Below are positions 27,905-36,741 of a stretch of 39,109 nucleotides of DNA, in pieces. Positions within the stretch are counted from its first letter, which is position 1, and each line of letters opens with the position of its first letter. Where the stretch lies: the IMG/VR virus record IMGVR_UViG_3300046522_000237, positions 1 to 39,109 of that record; one strand, given 5' to 3'. Under the pieces are notes generated by a model, which was not told the DNA's origin, ran no database searches, and saw nothing but the letters and a program-made list of their open reading frames with translations. Position numbers and translations under genes: made by a program. The DNA is from a virus.

Positions 27905-29427
27905 TTTGCTTGGCTCCGTTTCCATGCTTGGTAACGCTCTTCCTTGCCTGGGTCGGCATACGCCTGCGCCGGCTTCTTCGGCAAATCCTTGAGGCCGGTT
28001 ACCTTGGCCGCTGGCGACAAGAATTTGCCGAAGTCTTCACGTCCGGTGCTCGCCTTGTACTGCTGCTCGAGCCCGTGCAACTGCCCGCGCATCAACTCCT
28101 TGTAGGTGCTGATGACGCCCTTGAGCTGTGCCGGGCTGTTTGCTGCCGCGATCACGCGCGCCGCCTCTTCGCGGTCGTGCACGCCACCGCCGCTGCCGAC
28201 AATGGCCTTCACCACCTCGTCGGCGACCACCTTCTTGGCCGCATCAAAGTTCGTCGGCGCCGGGCTGCCGGTCTGCGTGGCGAAGTAGTTACCCAACTTA
28301 TTGACGGCCTGTGCGTTGCCGTTGTGGAGCGCGTCAGCGAGTTGGTCGAGCGTGTCCATGTGCGAGAGCGACACGTTGAAGGACCGCACCGAATTGCCCT
28401 GTTTGCCGCTGGTGAACGCTTTCAACGCGGCGCCCTGCGACCCGAGCTCGTTCTTCGTCGTGATCTGGTCGCGGCGCTGCTGCGACGGATCGATGCCGGC
28501 GGCCAGCTCGGCCGCCTTGTTGAGGATGGCCGAGCGTCCGGCTGCAGCGTTCTTACCCATCCCCATCGGCGGGAGCGTGCCATCGAGGTTGTAGCGCGCC
28601 GCCGCGTTCAGGATAGCCTGGTCAGTGATCGCCGCTTGCGGGTCGTTGTCGGCATGTTGCATGTTGTGCGCTCGGCGCGCTTCCGCCACACTTGCCACCG
28701 AATCAGGCGACTGCGTGTTCTGGATCGTGTTGACCGGCTTGCCGGTGAACGGGTCGAGTGCCACGGTGGAGCCGCCGGTGTTCTGGAAGTTCAGCTTTTC
28801 GGCAGGCGCGTAACCGTCGACTGCCGTTGGGTTGCCGAACTCGTCGAAATTGACCAGCACCTGTTTGCCGCCGATCGTCATTACCTTCTGCTCCTTCAGC
28901 TTTGGCCGCAGTTTCTCCGCCAGTTCGTAGTACGGCTTTGCCTGTGCCGGGCGGCCTGCCTGCGTGAGGCGGTCGCCATACGACATGTAGGTCTGGAACA
29001 GATCGGCCGGCGCGGCCGACGCGGGCGCAGGCGCAGACGCGGCCGAAGGATTCGCGGCCGGAGCTGCGTCGACCGTTGGCGCGCCGCCGATGCGCGGCAG
29101 CCCGGGGGGAGGCCCCATTTGCGTAGGGGCTCCACCGGCCAGAATCTTCTGCAGTTGCATCGGCTCGTCGGCCGCGGCCTGGAGCTTCTGGTTCTCCAGC
29201 TTCGTCTGGTCGACCTGTGCCTGGCGCAGAGCGGTTTGCTGCTGCTGCACCAGCGCGCCGTTGTAGCCCTGCGAGCCCGACATCAGGCCTTGACCCAGGA
29301 CCTCGCCGAAGTTCCCACGGCCGCCCAGCATCGCGCCGCCGAAGGCCAACAGCCCCTGGCGCGCGGCCGCGTTCTTGTCCGGATCATCCGGCAGCCAGTT
29401 CGGCATGTAATCGCCCAAAATTCCCAT
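27901..29427 (-). CDS. Internal virion/DNA-ejection protein (508 aa)
   Basis: It starts MGILGDYMPNWLPDDPDKNA, followed by Gly-rich and Gln-rich helices (LVQQQQTALRQAQVDQTKLE) and a Pro/Ala linker (PAANPSAASAPAPASAAPAD). The C-terminal half is helical with TKNELGSQGAALKAFTSGKQ and GGVHDREEAARVIAAANS, a pattern I recognise from phage internal or ejection proteins. ATG 29427 follows GGAGA. It lies between the Ala/Gly-rich protein and the gp16-like protein. Confidence 0.75.
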   Translation of the reverse strand: MGILGDYMPNWLPDDPDKNAAARQGLLAFGGAMLGGRGNFGEVLGQGLMSGSQGYNGALVQQQQTALRQAQVDQTKLENQKLQAAADEPMQLQKILAGGAPTQMGPPPGLPRIGGAPTVDAAPAANPSAASAPAPASAAPADLFQTYMSYGDRLTQAGRPAQAKPYYELAEKLRPKLKEQKVMTIGGKQVLVNFDEFGNPTAVDGYAPAEKLNFQNTGGSTVALDPFTGKPVNTIQNTQSPDSVASVAEARRAHNMQHADNDPQAAITDQAILNAAARYNLDGTLPPMGMGKNAAAGRSAILNKAAELAAGIDPSQQRRDQITTKNELGSQGAALKAFTSGKQGNSVRSFNVSLSHMDTLDQLADALHNGNAQAVNKLGNYFATQTGSPAPTNFDAAKKVVADEVVKAIVGSGGGVHDREEAARVIAAANSPAQLKGVISTYKELMRGQLHGLEQQYKASTGREDFGKFLSPAAKVTGLKDLPKKPAQAYADPGKEERYQAWKRSQAK

Positions 29428-29436
29428 GTTCTCTCC

Positions 29437-30417
29437 TTATTGGCGGCGCGCGTTGCGCATTGCCATCTTCGCGACGAGACCCCGCATCGCGTCGCTGGTC
29501 TGGTTCAACGACCGGCCCGTCGTGTTCGACCCATCCGGCGCGATGGGCGCAGCCTGGCCTTGGTAGATCGGACGCGCCGGAGGCGCGCGCCGCGGGGGCG
29601 GCTGCCCGGCGTTCGTGGCGTTATTGACCGTGTTGTACGTGGATAGGGCCTTGCCGGCGGTACCCATCATGGAGCCGGCCTTGAGGTTACTAAGGGCACT
29701 GCCGTCAGCCACGTACGCCGGTTGACTGGCTGCTACTGAGTTAAGAGCGGAGCCGTTCGCGACGTACCCCGATTGGCTTGCCGCAATCTTGTCGAGCGAC
29801 GACATACCGGCCGTGTCAAGGATTCCGCCCGTACCGCCTGCGCTTGCGTTTCCTCCTGCGAGTACACCGCCTTGGCTGATAGCGGTCCCGGTGCCCGGGG
29901 CTGCTGCTCCGACGTTTGCAGTCGCATACTGGAAGACAGCTGGGTTTGACAGCTCGGCGCCAAGCGAGTTGAAACTAGCAGCCTGGGCCGACGTTACACC
30001 GGACCCCGCGCCACCGGCCGCACCTCCGCCGAGCATGCCGCCTTCCGTGACCGCTGGTGTCACGAACGTCATTGCCCCCGGTGCCGCGGCCCCAGCCTCG
30101 GCAGCCAACATGCCAGCGCCGACGCCTTCGCCAGCCATCCCGGCGCCATAGGCGGCCAGCGCGGCGTCGGCGGCTGCGGCTCCGGTCCCTGCCATCGCCC
30201 CGCCGGCTGCGCCAGCGCCGAGCATTCCAGCACCAGCACCGGCCGCTCCGAGCGCGCCAGCACCCGCTGCGCCAGCACCGACAGCGCCCGCGCCAGCTGC
30301 GCCAGCGGCGCCGGCACCAGCTGCGCCGGCGGCTCCTGCACCAGCTGCTGCGCCACCCGCTGCAGCTCCACCAGTTCCAGCGGCACCGAGTGCGGCTGCT
30401 GTTTCGATTCCCGACAT
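29437..30417 (-). CDS. Ala/Gly-rich internal virion protein (326 aa)
   Basis: The ATG at 30417 has a strong ribosome site (GGAG, 6 bases). The first ~75 residues are almost only Ala and Gly in short repeats (GAAGAGAAGAAGAGA), followed by a Gly/Ala/Met-rich region. The C-terminus is more complex (TGRSLNQTSDAMRGLVAKMA, then MRNARRQ). Such low-complexity, membrane-compatible proteins occur among podovirus ejection proteins. A longer frame in this phase opens at 30906, but it is antisense-free shadow of the upstream gene, so I start at 30417. Confidence 0.75.
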   Translation of the reverse strand: MSGIETAAALGAAGTGGAAAGGAAAGAGAAGAAGAGAAGAAGAGAVGAGAAGAGALGAAGAGAGMLGAGAAGGAMAGTGAAAADAALAAYGAGMAGEGVGAGMLAAEAGAAAPGAMTFVTPAVTEGGMLGGGAAGGAGSGVTSAQAASFNSLGAELSNPAVFQYATANVGAAAPGTGTAISQGGVLAGGNASAGGTGGILDTAGMSSLDKIAASQSGYVANGSALNSVAASQPAYVADGSALSNLKAGSMMGTAGKALSTYNTVNNATNAGQPPPRRAPPARPIYQGQAAPIAPDGSNTTGRSLNQTSDAMRGLVAKMAMRNARRQ

Positions 30418-30427
30418 TTTTTTCTCC

Positions 30428-31303
30428 TTATTTACCGAGCATTCCGTAGAGCGCTGCTGCACCGCCCACGGCCTGTCCGAGTTGGTTGGCGCCTGGCGCG
30501 GATTCGCTGACGGTCGAGCCGCCACCGACCGCCGCGCGGATCGTATTGCCGAGGACGTCGAGCTGCTTGTAGGGCGACTGTGCCTTCTCGTTGAAGTAGG
30601 CCATCTGGTCCGTAAGCTGCTGCTGGTCCGCGCCATATTGCAGTTCTCCCACGCCTTGCAGCTGCGCCGCGTCGGTGTAGGCCTGGTTGCCGTATTGCAG
30701 GGCCAGCGGCATGGCGCCCAGCTGACGCTGGCGCTCGGCCTGATAGCTCGCCTCGTTGCGGCCCAGGGCGCTCTCGGCCAGCCCAGCGCTCTGGTTGTAG
30801 TTCTGCATGCGCATGCTGGTCGCCGAGTCGGACAGGCTTTGCGCCAGGTTGCGCGAATTGCCTTCCTGCGCCTGCTGCCAGGCCGAGCCGCCGAACGCTC
30901 CCGCACGCGCCATCGTGGCGTCGGTCGCGTTCACGGCGCCGCTGTAGTTGCGTGTGATGTCGCCGGCCGCCTTGTCGATCGACTGCTGCAGGTATGGGTT
31001 ATCGCCCATGTAATCGTTGGCACCGGCCGTGTGGCCCAGGTACTGGCCGCCGAGCGTGCTTTGCAGCGCCTGGCTGCCGGCGTTGATCTCGCCCGATCCG
31101 CTCAACGCGCGATCGGTCGCCATGCCCATGCCCATCTTCTGGAAATTGTTCAGGCCCGCCGAGCGCTGGCCGTCGTAGACCGGCATTTCCTGCTGCGAGA
31201 GCGCGGAACCGCGATAGAGCAGGTTTTCCGCAGACTTCTGCGCCCATGCCGGAAGTTCGGTCGTGGTCTTGCTGGTGGTGTTGGCAGGGGTTCCGCCGCT
31301 CAT
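30428..31303 (-). CDS. Internal virion protein, gp7-like (291 aa)
   Basis: The N-terminus TSKTTTELPAWAQKSAENLL is followed by long, Gln/Ala-rich helices (AFGGSAWQQAQEGNSRNLAQ, QYGNQAYTDAAQLQGVGELQ). It has no membrane span, but a hydrophobic C-terminus is present (AVGGAAALYGMLGK). It is the first of the ejection-protein group and follows the acetyltransferase-like gene. This composition fits P22 gp7-class internal proteins; the match is by look and order, not proven. Confidence 0.75.
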   Translation of the reverse strand: MSGGTPANTTSKTTTELPAWAQKSAENLLYRGSALSQQEMPVYDGQRSAGLNNFQKMGMGMATDRALSGSGEINAGSQALQSTLGGQYLGHTAGANDYMGDNPYLQQSIDKAAGDITRNYSGAVNATDATMARAGAFGGSAWQQAQEGNSRNLAQSLSDSATSMRMQNYNQSAGLAESALGRNEASYQAERQRQLGAMPLALQYGNQAYTDAAQLQGVGELQYGADQQQLTDQMAYFNEKAQSPYKQLDVLGNTIRAAVGGGSTVSESAPGANQLGQAVGGAAALYGMLGK

Positions 31304-31312
31304 GGTGACTCC

Positions 31313-31726
31313 TTAAAGGGTGAGTTCGTAGCTGACTTGTTTTGGGGTGAACCCGAGGCGCGCGGCAGCCGCCGCCCACTCCGGGCGCGCCGACGAGAAG
31401 CTGATCCGGCTCGCGCCGTTGTTCGCGGCGATTGCCTTCACGTGCGGCAGGAAGGTCCGCAGCGCCGGCCTTTTCGTGGCCGAGTGCGCGCACCAGACCT
31501 CGACTTTCGAGCCGTGGAACGTCGGCAGCAGGCGCAGCACGACGAAGCCGAGGTATTCGCCGCCCTCGCCAGTGCCGATGTAGAGCGATGCCTGAGCCTG
31601 GCGCAGCGCCATGTAGACGTCTTCCGGCAGCCAGTCGTCGGTCGTGGCCTTCTTGACCTCGACCAGGCCGGCGCGCACGCGCTCCCACTCGGCGGCGAGG
31701 TGTTTCGGTTCGATCACGCGCAGCAT
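31313..31726 (-). CDS. GNAT-like acetyltransferase-fold protein (137 aa)
   Basis: The protein shows the GNAT strand-helix pattern: a start MLRVIEPKHLAAEWERVRAG, a central beta pair (LYIGTGEGGEYLGFVVLRLL), and a C-terminal SRISFSSARPEWAAAAARLG ending FTPKQVSYEL. The Gln/Arg-x-x-Gly-x-Gly/Ala coenzyme A loop is not clear, so enzyme activity is doubtful. In T7-like phages an acetyltransferase-fold protein is an internal virion protein, and the position here between nozzle and ejection genes agrees with that. Confidence 0.75.
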   Translation of the reverse strand: MLRVIEPKHLAAEWERVRAGLVEVKKATTDDWLPEDVYMALRQAQASLYIGTGEGGEYLGFVVLRLLPTFHGSKVEVWCAHSATKRPALRTFLPHVKAIAANNGASRISFSSARPEWAAAAARLGFTPKQVSYELTL

Positions 31727-32032
31727 TCAGTTTCCCGTCAAAAATCGTTTCTGGACGAAGGTGGTCGGCGCCGCGGTGCAGAGCCAGCCCTCCACGACGT
31801 ACCGCGAGCCGGCGGCGCCCAGCTCGACCGGCGCGCTGTTGCGCACGAAGTCGCCGGGGGTGTAGCTGCCGGTGGCCGGCGGCGCGTCGGTGGCGTTCGC
31901 GCAGCCCCGGATCGCGCCCTCGGCGAGCGCGTTCACCAAGAACGCGGTGTCGCGCTGCAACTCGCCAATTCGTTGCTTCAGCGCGCGCATGCTATCGGCC
32001 TGCGGCAGGCGCGCATCGGTGCTCAGCTTCAT
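31727..32032 (-). CDS. Small structural-module protein (101 aa)
   Basis: The start overlaps the nozzle stop (ATGA) and the stop directly abuts the next ATG. The N-terminal half is helical (DSMRALKQRIGELQRDTAFL) and the C-terminal half beta-rich (GSYTPGDFVRNSAPVELGAA). It has two cysteines, one in each half. It may be a tail-associated plug or chaperone; no family is recognised. Confidence 0.75.
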   Translation of the reverse strand: MKLSTDARLPQADSMRALKQRIGELQRDTAFLVNALAEGAIRGCANATDAPPATGSYTPGDFVRNSAPVELGAAGSRYVVEGWLCTAAPTTFVQKRFLTGN

Positions 32033-33486
32033 TCGGTTCCGTCCGGTATCAATGCCGGCGTAAAGCCGACGAGTTCGAAATCACCTTGCAGGTCGACCCG
32101 CAACCGGTGGTAGCGGCCCGACGCCAGAGTGTCGTAGTGGCTGCCCGACAGGGCGTTGCTGCCGCGCGCCTCCAGCTGGCCGCCGTCGAAGTTGCGCGTG
32201 AAGTGCGTCAGGCTCGACGCGCCGGGGCGCAGGGTGAACCGTGGCGTCACCCGCGACAGCGTTGTGTACTGGTCGTCGTCGCCAAAGTCACCGGTCGTCA
32301 GGGAAGCGCTGCCGCAGGGGCCGGTGAGCGTCTTGACCTTGTGATCGACGCCGACGACGCCCATCGCCGTGCTGCTCGTGTCGAACGCTGGCGAATCGAA
32401 CGGCAGGTCCGGTAGCGAGTCGTACGTGGTCACAAGCTCGAGCGGCCACGTGTCGTAGTTCGCTTCAGCTCCCTGGTACTGGAACACGGTCTCGATCGGC
32501 ATCGAGGCGCGCCCCCACCGATCGTTGTTCAGGTTGTAGACGACGGCGTCGGTGAGGACGCCGCCCGAGCCGGGGGTAGGGTAGAACCACCAGCACAGGT
32601 TCTTGGCCTGGTCGAAGTACGACCGAATCCGGTAGCGGTAGGTAATGTCCGAATTGGCGAAGAACCACTCGCGCACCGCGGCGCCGATCGGGCGCGGCGC
32701 GGAGCCATCGAATATCCAGAAGTCGTCGCGACCGATGAACACGTGCGCCGTCCCGGTGTCGATGACCGCTTCCGCGCCAATGGCACCCACGTTCGATGCA
32801 ACCAGGTCCCACTGCCAGATGACCGGTGGCCCGACGTAACGCCCCAGGTACATAGAGCGCTCCTTGTAGACCGCCACGTCCTTTCCAAGGCGCTTTGCAG
32901 CCCGGATGTCGCCTGGCGTGTCCATCAGGTAGCCGAACGCCGCCTGGTTGCTCGACGCGGGCGTCCAGGTCAGGTGGTCGTAGATGTGCGAGCAGGCCCA
33001 CGCGTCTGGTCGGTCGCCGCCCACATAGGTGGCGTTCAGGCCGAAGGCCAGCACGAAGCCCGACGCGGTCTCGATAATGCGTGCCTTGGGCGACTGCGGT
33101 ATGTCCGCGAACGCCGTGCCGCCGCCGGTCGAGACCTGGATCGGCTCGGTTTCGTTGCAGGCCAGCGATGCGTTGCCGAACTGGGTGAAGCGCCACCGAT
33201 TCTCGATGCTGCCGACATAGCCGCCGGCGCGTGACTGGTCGACCAGCGCGGTGCTCGAGTATTCGTAGAGGGCGGTCTGCGTGCCGACGAACACTCGGTT
33301 CAGTTTGTCCAGGCGCGTCACGACGGCGGCGCCGCGGCATTCCGAGGGCAGGCCGGGCAGCCCGACATCGAGTTGCGACGGCGCGCCAGCCATGCCCCGA
33401 AGCGTCGGGATCACGTTCGTGCAAGCGGTAAGCACACCTGGTGCCGTGGCGTCGGCATCCGGCGCGAAGCCGATCAGCGGGATCAT
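32029..33486 (-). CDS. Tail nozzle/gp10-like DNA stabilisation protein
   Basis: The protein has 485 residues. It is beta-rich with repeating blade-like segments, as in the beta-propeller of SU10-type nozzle and P22 gp10 packaged-DNA stabilisation proteins: TRLDKLNRVFVGTQTALYEY, FGLNATYVGGDRPDAWACSH, HVFIGRDDFWIFDGSAPRPI. It should close the portal vertex after packaging and carry the tail parts. It lies directly after the adaptor gene, with ATGA overlap on both sides. Confidence 0.85.
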   Translation of the reverse strand: MIPLIGFAPDADATAPGVLTACTNVIPTLRGMAGAPSQLDVGLPGLPSECRGAAVVTRLDKLNRVFVGTQTALYEYSSTALVDQSRAGGYVGSIENRWRFTQFGNASLACNETEPIQVSTGGGTAFADIPQSPKARIIETASGFVLAFGLNATYVGGDRPDAWACSHIYDHLTWTPASSNQAAFGYLMDTPGDIRAAKRLGKDVAVYKERSMYLGRYVGPPVIWQWDLVASNVGAIGAEAVIDTGTAHVFIGRDDFWIFDGSAPRPIGAAVREWFFANSDITYRYRIRSYFDQAKNLCWWFYPTPGSGGVLTDAVVYNLNNDRWGRASMPIETVFQYQGAEANYDTWPLELVTTYDSLPDLPFDSPAFDTSSTAMGVVGVDHKVKTLTGPCGSASLTTGDFGDDDQYTTLSRVTPRFTLRPGASSLTHFTRNFDGGQLEARGSNALSGSHYDTLASGRYHRLRVDLQGDFELVGFTPALIPDGTE

Positions 33487-34130
33487 CGCGCGCTCCCGAT
33501 GACGAGCGTTGAGCCGCTGTGGCGCATCTCGCTATCGGCGTCGATCAGCCCGTTGACCGCGCTGGCGTACATACGCGCGGCCAGCGGTATGCGCGCGTCG
33601 TCCTTCAGGTGCGCGTAGGCCTCGATGAGCGCCGCGTACAGGTAGGCCGACGGGCAGTTGTCGAGCAGCCAGTTCGTGTCGCCATCGCCCGCCAGCGCAG
33701 GGAAGCGCCGGTAGTAGCTCATGACGAAGTTGTCCGGATGGCCGCCCTCGACCGCAATCCCGCCGTCCTGGAACGTGTAAAAGCGCGCGAAGCCGGTGGG
33801 CGCCAGCTCGGCGAACCGCTCGGGAGTCACGTAGGACAGTGGGCGCATGCCGGCACCGTCGTTCACCGTCAGGCGCTCGAGCGACAGGAAGCCGGCAGGC
33901 AGGGCGGCCAGCGATTGCGATTCCGTCGCCAGCATCTGCGTCAGCCGCAGCGGCGCAACAGTGCCGTCGAAGTCACGCGAGCCCGTGTAGAGCCGGGACT
34001 CGGCGAGCGCTACGAAGTCGGGGATGACGTCGCCTAGGTTCGTGCGCCCAAGCCGACTTGCGATCATGGCCTTGAGCAGGCCATAGTTCTGCTCCCGAAG
34101 GGCCAGTGCTTCGGTAACGATAATGGTCAT
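33483..34130 (-). CDS. Portal adaptor (SU10 gp7-like / P22 gp4-like)
   Basis: The protein has 215 residues. It is helix-rich with SRLGRTNLGDVIPDFVALAE near the start, PRFAELAPTGFARFY-like text in the middle, and DNCPSAYLYAALIEAYAHLK near the end. This is the pattern of podovirus adaptor proteins that link the portal to the nozzle. The ATG at 34130 is chosen because the longer frame upstream runs into AT-rich intergenic DNA; 58 bp separate it from the SGNH gene. It overlaps the nozzle start. Confidence 0.83.
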   Translation of the reverse strand: MTIIVTEALALREQNYGLLKAMIASRLGRTNLGDVIPDFVALAESRLYTGSRDFDGTVAPLRLTQMLATESQSLAALPAGFLSLERLTVNDGAGMRPLSYVTPERFAELAPTGFARFYTFQDGGIAVEGGHPDNFVMSYYRRFPALAGDGDTNWLLDNCPSAYLYAALIEAYAHLKDDARIPLAARMYASAVNGLIDADSEMRHSGSTLVIGSAR

Positions 34131-34188
34131 GTCTATGCTTCCAATAAAGTAGCAGATGCCCGCACGAAGTGCGGAGCGGCTCGGCTTG

Positions 34189-36369
34189 TTATGCGAGCGC
34201 GGGGACCGGAGACCTGAGCACCACAAGCTCATGAATGGCGGCTGTGACGGCACCACTGATGCTTCCGGTGGCGGTCAGGCCGCCGACGAACCCGGCGAAA
34301 GGTTGAGCGATTGCGCCTCCGTTATAGGCGAGGCTGTACGTCATGATGGACGCGCCACTTACTGGATAGCCCCCATACAGGGTGACCGTTTGCGTATCTC
34401 CCGAACGGGTAATAACGATCTTGATCTTGGCTCGATTCGTCGACCAGGTGATGGGGCTCGAGGTGGCGATCGTCCCGCCGAATGTCGCAACTCCTGAGAG
34501 AAGCTGGCCGATGTGCAGTTGAAGCGTGCCATCGCCGGCCCTGTATAGAAACGAGAAGACCTTATCGCCGAATTTAGCGCCAGCAGCAAATGTCTGCGAC
34601 GACGAAAGGATGAACCCGGTCCCTACAGGCAGCGTGATATCCGCCAAAATCGTTACGGAGTCGGCGTCCATCAGCCCGTATGCATTGCTGCCGTCTAAAA
34701 ACTCCGGAAGCAGGGCGACTTGAGTCAGGTCAGTAACAAAATCGACCTGGAAATAGCCGACACGCTGCAACGCGTTACAGCTTCCCGCATTCCGCGGGGT
34801 TTGCCAGAACTCGAAATTTCCATACATCGCCGAGCTCGCGTTATCGCCCTTCAGGTACTGGATTTTTGACAAACCATACGGCAAATGCGTAACACGGTAC
34901 GGCAGATCCGATTTTCGGTATGACGAAGTCGACTCCGACGTAAAACCGACTGCGCCCGGGATGCGCGTAATCGATTTCCTCTGGATCATCTCAGCAACGC
35001 GAACCGATGGGCGAACGCCGCCGATCGCAGATTGGTATCCCTCATTGCCGATACCGCGATAGATGAGCTCGGTGCTGGGCGAGGTGTTCCACACCCACAG
35101 CGTCATCGCGGCGGAGCCTGTGACATTGTCGGTTGTGGATGTCGCACTTCGTCCCTGCGCGGTCAGCCCGCTCGATGTCATCTTCGTATAGACGTCCAGG
35201 TATGAGCTCCGGCTGTCCATCGAGCAAAGCCGCGTCCACTGGCCTTGTTCGACCACAAAAACATCACGGAAGAGCGCTTTTGCAATCGCGCAGGCCTTGA
35301 AGGCATGCCCGTTGTCGCCGAAGTGAAGACCATCGTTTTGCTCGGTGCCCCAGCGGTAACCATCCGAATTCTTGTTCAGCCAGTCCTTCAGATCAGCAGC
35401 GATGTCGATAATTGGGATTCGATAGGCTGCGGCGATCGAGCGTTTTGCCTGGTCGATTTGCCGACTCGCCTCCTTATGGTCGCGTATCGCGGCTTCATTT
35501 CGATAAGCGGCATCGCAGGTGAGTAAGACGGGAATCGTCCCGGCAGCCAGAAGTTTCTTGATCAGCAGGCGAGTTTGATCCGCGTGCTCGACGTACGAGA
35601 ATGTGTTTGAGATGTCGTTCAGACCGAACCCGATGAAGCACAGGTCAGCCCTGCCGTAAGCAGGGTTATCCGTGATCGCGCGATCATAATTTTCCAGCGC
35701 CCACCCGTCGTTGAGGGAGCGCCCGCTATATCCGGCATTCCAAACCGCGATGTTCGGGTTGCTGAACATGTCCTGGAGAAGGGCCTTCAGCTTAGCTGGC
35801 CAGGCATTCGGAGCGGTCGATTCATGGTCGGACGTGCCGAGCGCAGAGCCGCCGCCGGTCGTCGGGTTGGCGGACCAGCCCGTCGTGTTGTTACCATCGG
35901 TCGTGCTGTCGCCATAGCAAGCGATTTTGACGGCATCCCCGGCAGCCATACGCGCCGAGATGTACGCCATCAATTGGTCGCCTGCGCTCGTAGAACCGAC
36001 ATCGGCTACAGCGCCTAGGAGCTCATTGAGAACGTCGGCCACCGTCCTGCCATTGTGGCTTACCTTCGTGGTGCCATCGTCTGCGGCCAGTGACAGCAAG
36101 GTCACATCGTTGCTTGGGTCGTTCAGCACTACGTCCGCAACCACCAGCGGGCCAATTCCCTTACCGGTGATGTTCAAACAGTAGTGCCCGTCAGCAGCAT
36201 AGAAGGAAAAGCACCCGTTCTCGTCGGAGACGACGGACGGCACAGCCGCGCCGCCATCGGTCGCATAGATGATCGCAGGCGCGTTGCCAGGGTAGGCCGT
36301 GACCGTAACCACGGCGCCCGCCACCGGCTTGCCCTGCTTGTTGAGGATCGTGTCGGTATAGCGTTCCAT
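34189..36369 (-). CDS. Tail protein with SGNH esterase domain
   Basis: The protein has 726 residues. The N-terminal ~120 residues form a head-binding-like beta domain (TDTILNKQGKPVAGAVVTVT). The SGNH hydrolase domain follows: GDSTTDG with Ser155 (block I), NAGYSGRS (block II), GFGLND at 247-252 (block III) and DGLHFGDNGH with Asp346 and His349 (block V). All four catalytic blocks are present, so it is probably a surface-polysaccharide deacetylase. The C-terminal part is beta-rich. Base composition is lower in GC than its neighbours, and it stands between coat and adaptor genes, which suggests a swapped-in receptor module. The start is fused with the previous stop (TGATG). Confidence 0.87.
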   Translation of the reverse strand: MERYTDTILNKQGKPVAGAVVTVTAYPGNAPAIIYATDGGAAVPSVVSDENGCFSFYAADGHYCLNITGKGIGPLVVADVVLNDPSNDVTLLSLAADDGTTKVSHNGRTVADVLNELLGAVADVGSTSAGDQLMAYISARMAAGDAVKIACYGDSTTDGNNTTGWSANPTTGGGSALGTSDHESTAPNAWPAKLKALLQDMFSNPNIAVWNAGYSGRSLNDGWALENYDRAITDNPAYGRADLCFIGFGLNDISNTFSYVEHADQTRLLIKKLLAAGTIPVLLTCDAAYRNEAAIRDHKEASRQIDQAKRSIAAAYRIPIIDIAADLKDWLNKNSDGYRWGTEQNDGLHFGDNGHAFKACAIAKALFRDVFVVEQGQWTRLCSMDSRSSYLDVYTKMTSSGLTAQGRSATSTTDNVTGSAAMTLWVWNTSPSTELIYRGIGNEGYQSAIGGVRPSVRVAEMIQRKSITRIPGAVGFTSESTSSYRKSDLPYRVTHLPYGLSKIQYLKGDNASSAMYGNFEFWQTPRNAGSCNALQRVGYFQVDFVTDLTQVALLPEFLDGSNAYGLMDADSVTILADITLPVGTGFILSSSQTFAAGAKFGDKVFSFLYRAGDGTLQLHIGQLLSGVATFGGTIATSSPITWSTNRAKIKIVITRSGDTQTVTLYGGYPVSGASIMTYSLAYNGGAIAQPFAGFVGGLTATGSISGAVTAAIHELVVLRSPVPALA

Positions 36370-36677
36370 CAGATGCGGCCCTCGTAAATACGGCATTTGC
36401 TGTGCTCAGCCAGGAACTGGTCGAGCATCTTGTCCTCGCGTGCGACCACCTCCCAGGTGGTGCCGCGCTTCATCGCCCACTCGTTGAGCAGGTCGAGCGG
36501 AATGGATGCGGCGTAGTGGTCGCCGCCGTGGGTTTTGGTCGCACCTGCATTGCGGATCCGCTCGTTGCGCGCCAGCGCGGCGGACACATCGGTCGACTGC
36601 ACGATGACGCCGGAACCGTCGTTCTCGACCTGCATCGTCAGTTGGCTGTTGCTGGTGGCGTCAATGAGGTGTTTCAT
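36369..36677 (-). CDS. Small protein between coat and tail genes (102 aa)
   Basis: It starts at 36677 after a strong terminator and ends fused with the SGNH gene (TGATG). The N-terminus is beta-like (NSQLTMQVENDGSGVIVQST) and the C-terminal half helical (LLNEWAMKRGTTWEVVARED). It has no signal peptide. The position, downstream of the coat gene, suggests a head-completion or decoration role, but I recognise no family. Confidence 0.75.
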   Translation of the reverse strand: MKHLIDATSNSQLTMQVENDGSGVIVQSTDVSAALARNERIRNAGATKTHGGDHYAASIPLDLLNEWAMKRGTTWEVVAREDKMLDQFLAEHSKCRIYEGRI

Positions 36678-36692
36678 AAGTGTCCGGAAATG

Positions 36693-36720
36693 AAAAAGGG
36701 CCAGCGGTTCGGCTGGCCCT
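36693..36720 (-). terminator. Strong intrinsic terminator after the coat gene
   Basis: On the minus strand AGGGCCAGC pairs with GCTGGCCCT (9 bp, 6-base loop), followed by TTTTT. It lies 22 bp after the coat stop, a position that keeps coat protein expression high relative to tail genes. Confidence 0.9.
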
Positions 36721-36741
36721 TCGTGGTTGCTACGGGGAGGC

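Noticed and set aside
29437-30906. 489-residue version of the Ala/Gly-rich protein
   Set aside because: The extra 163 residues overlap the upstream gp7-like gene in another frame, while ATG 30417 has a strong ribosome site directly after that gene ends.
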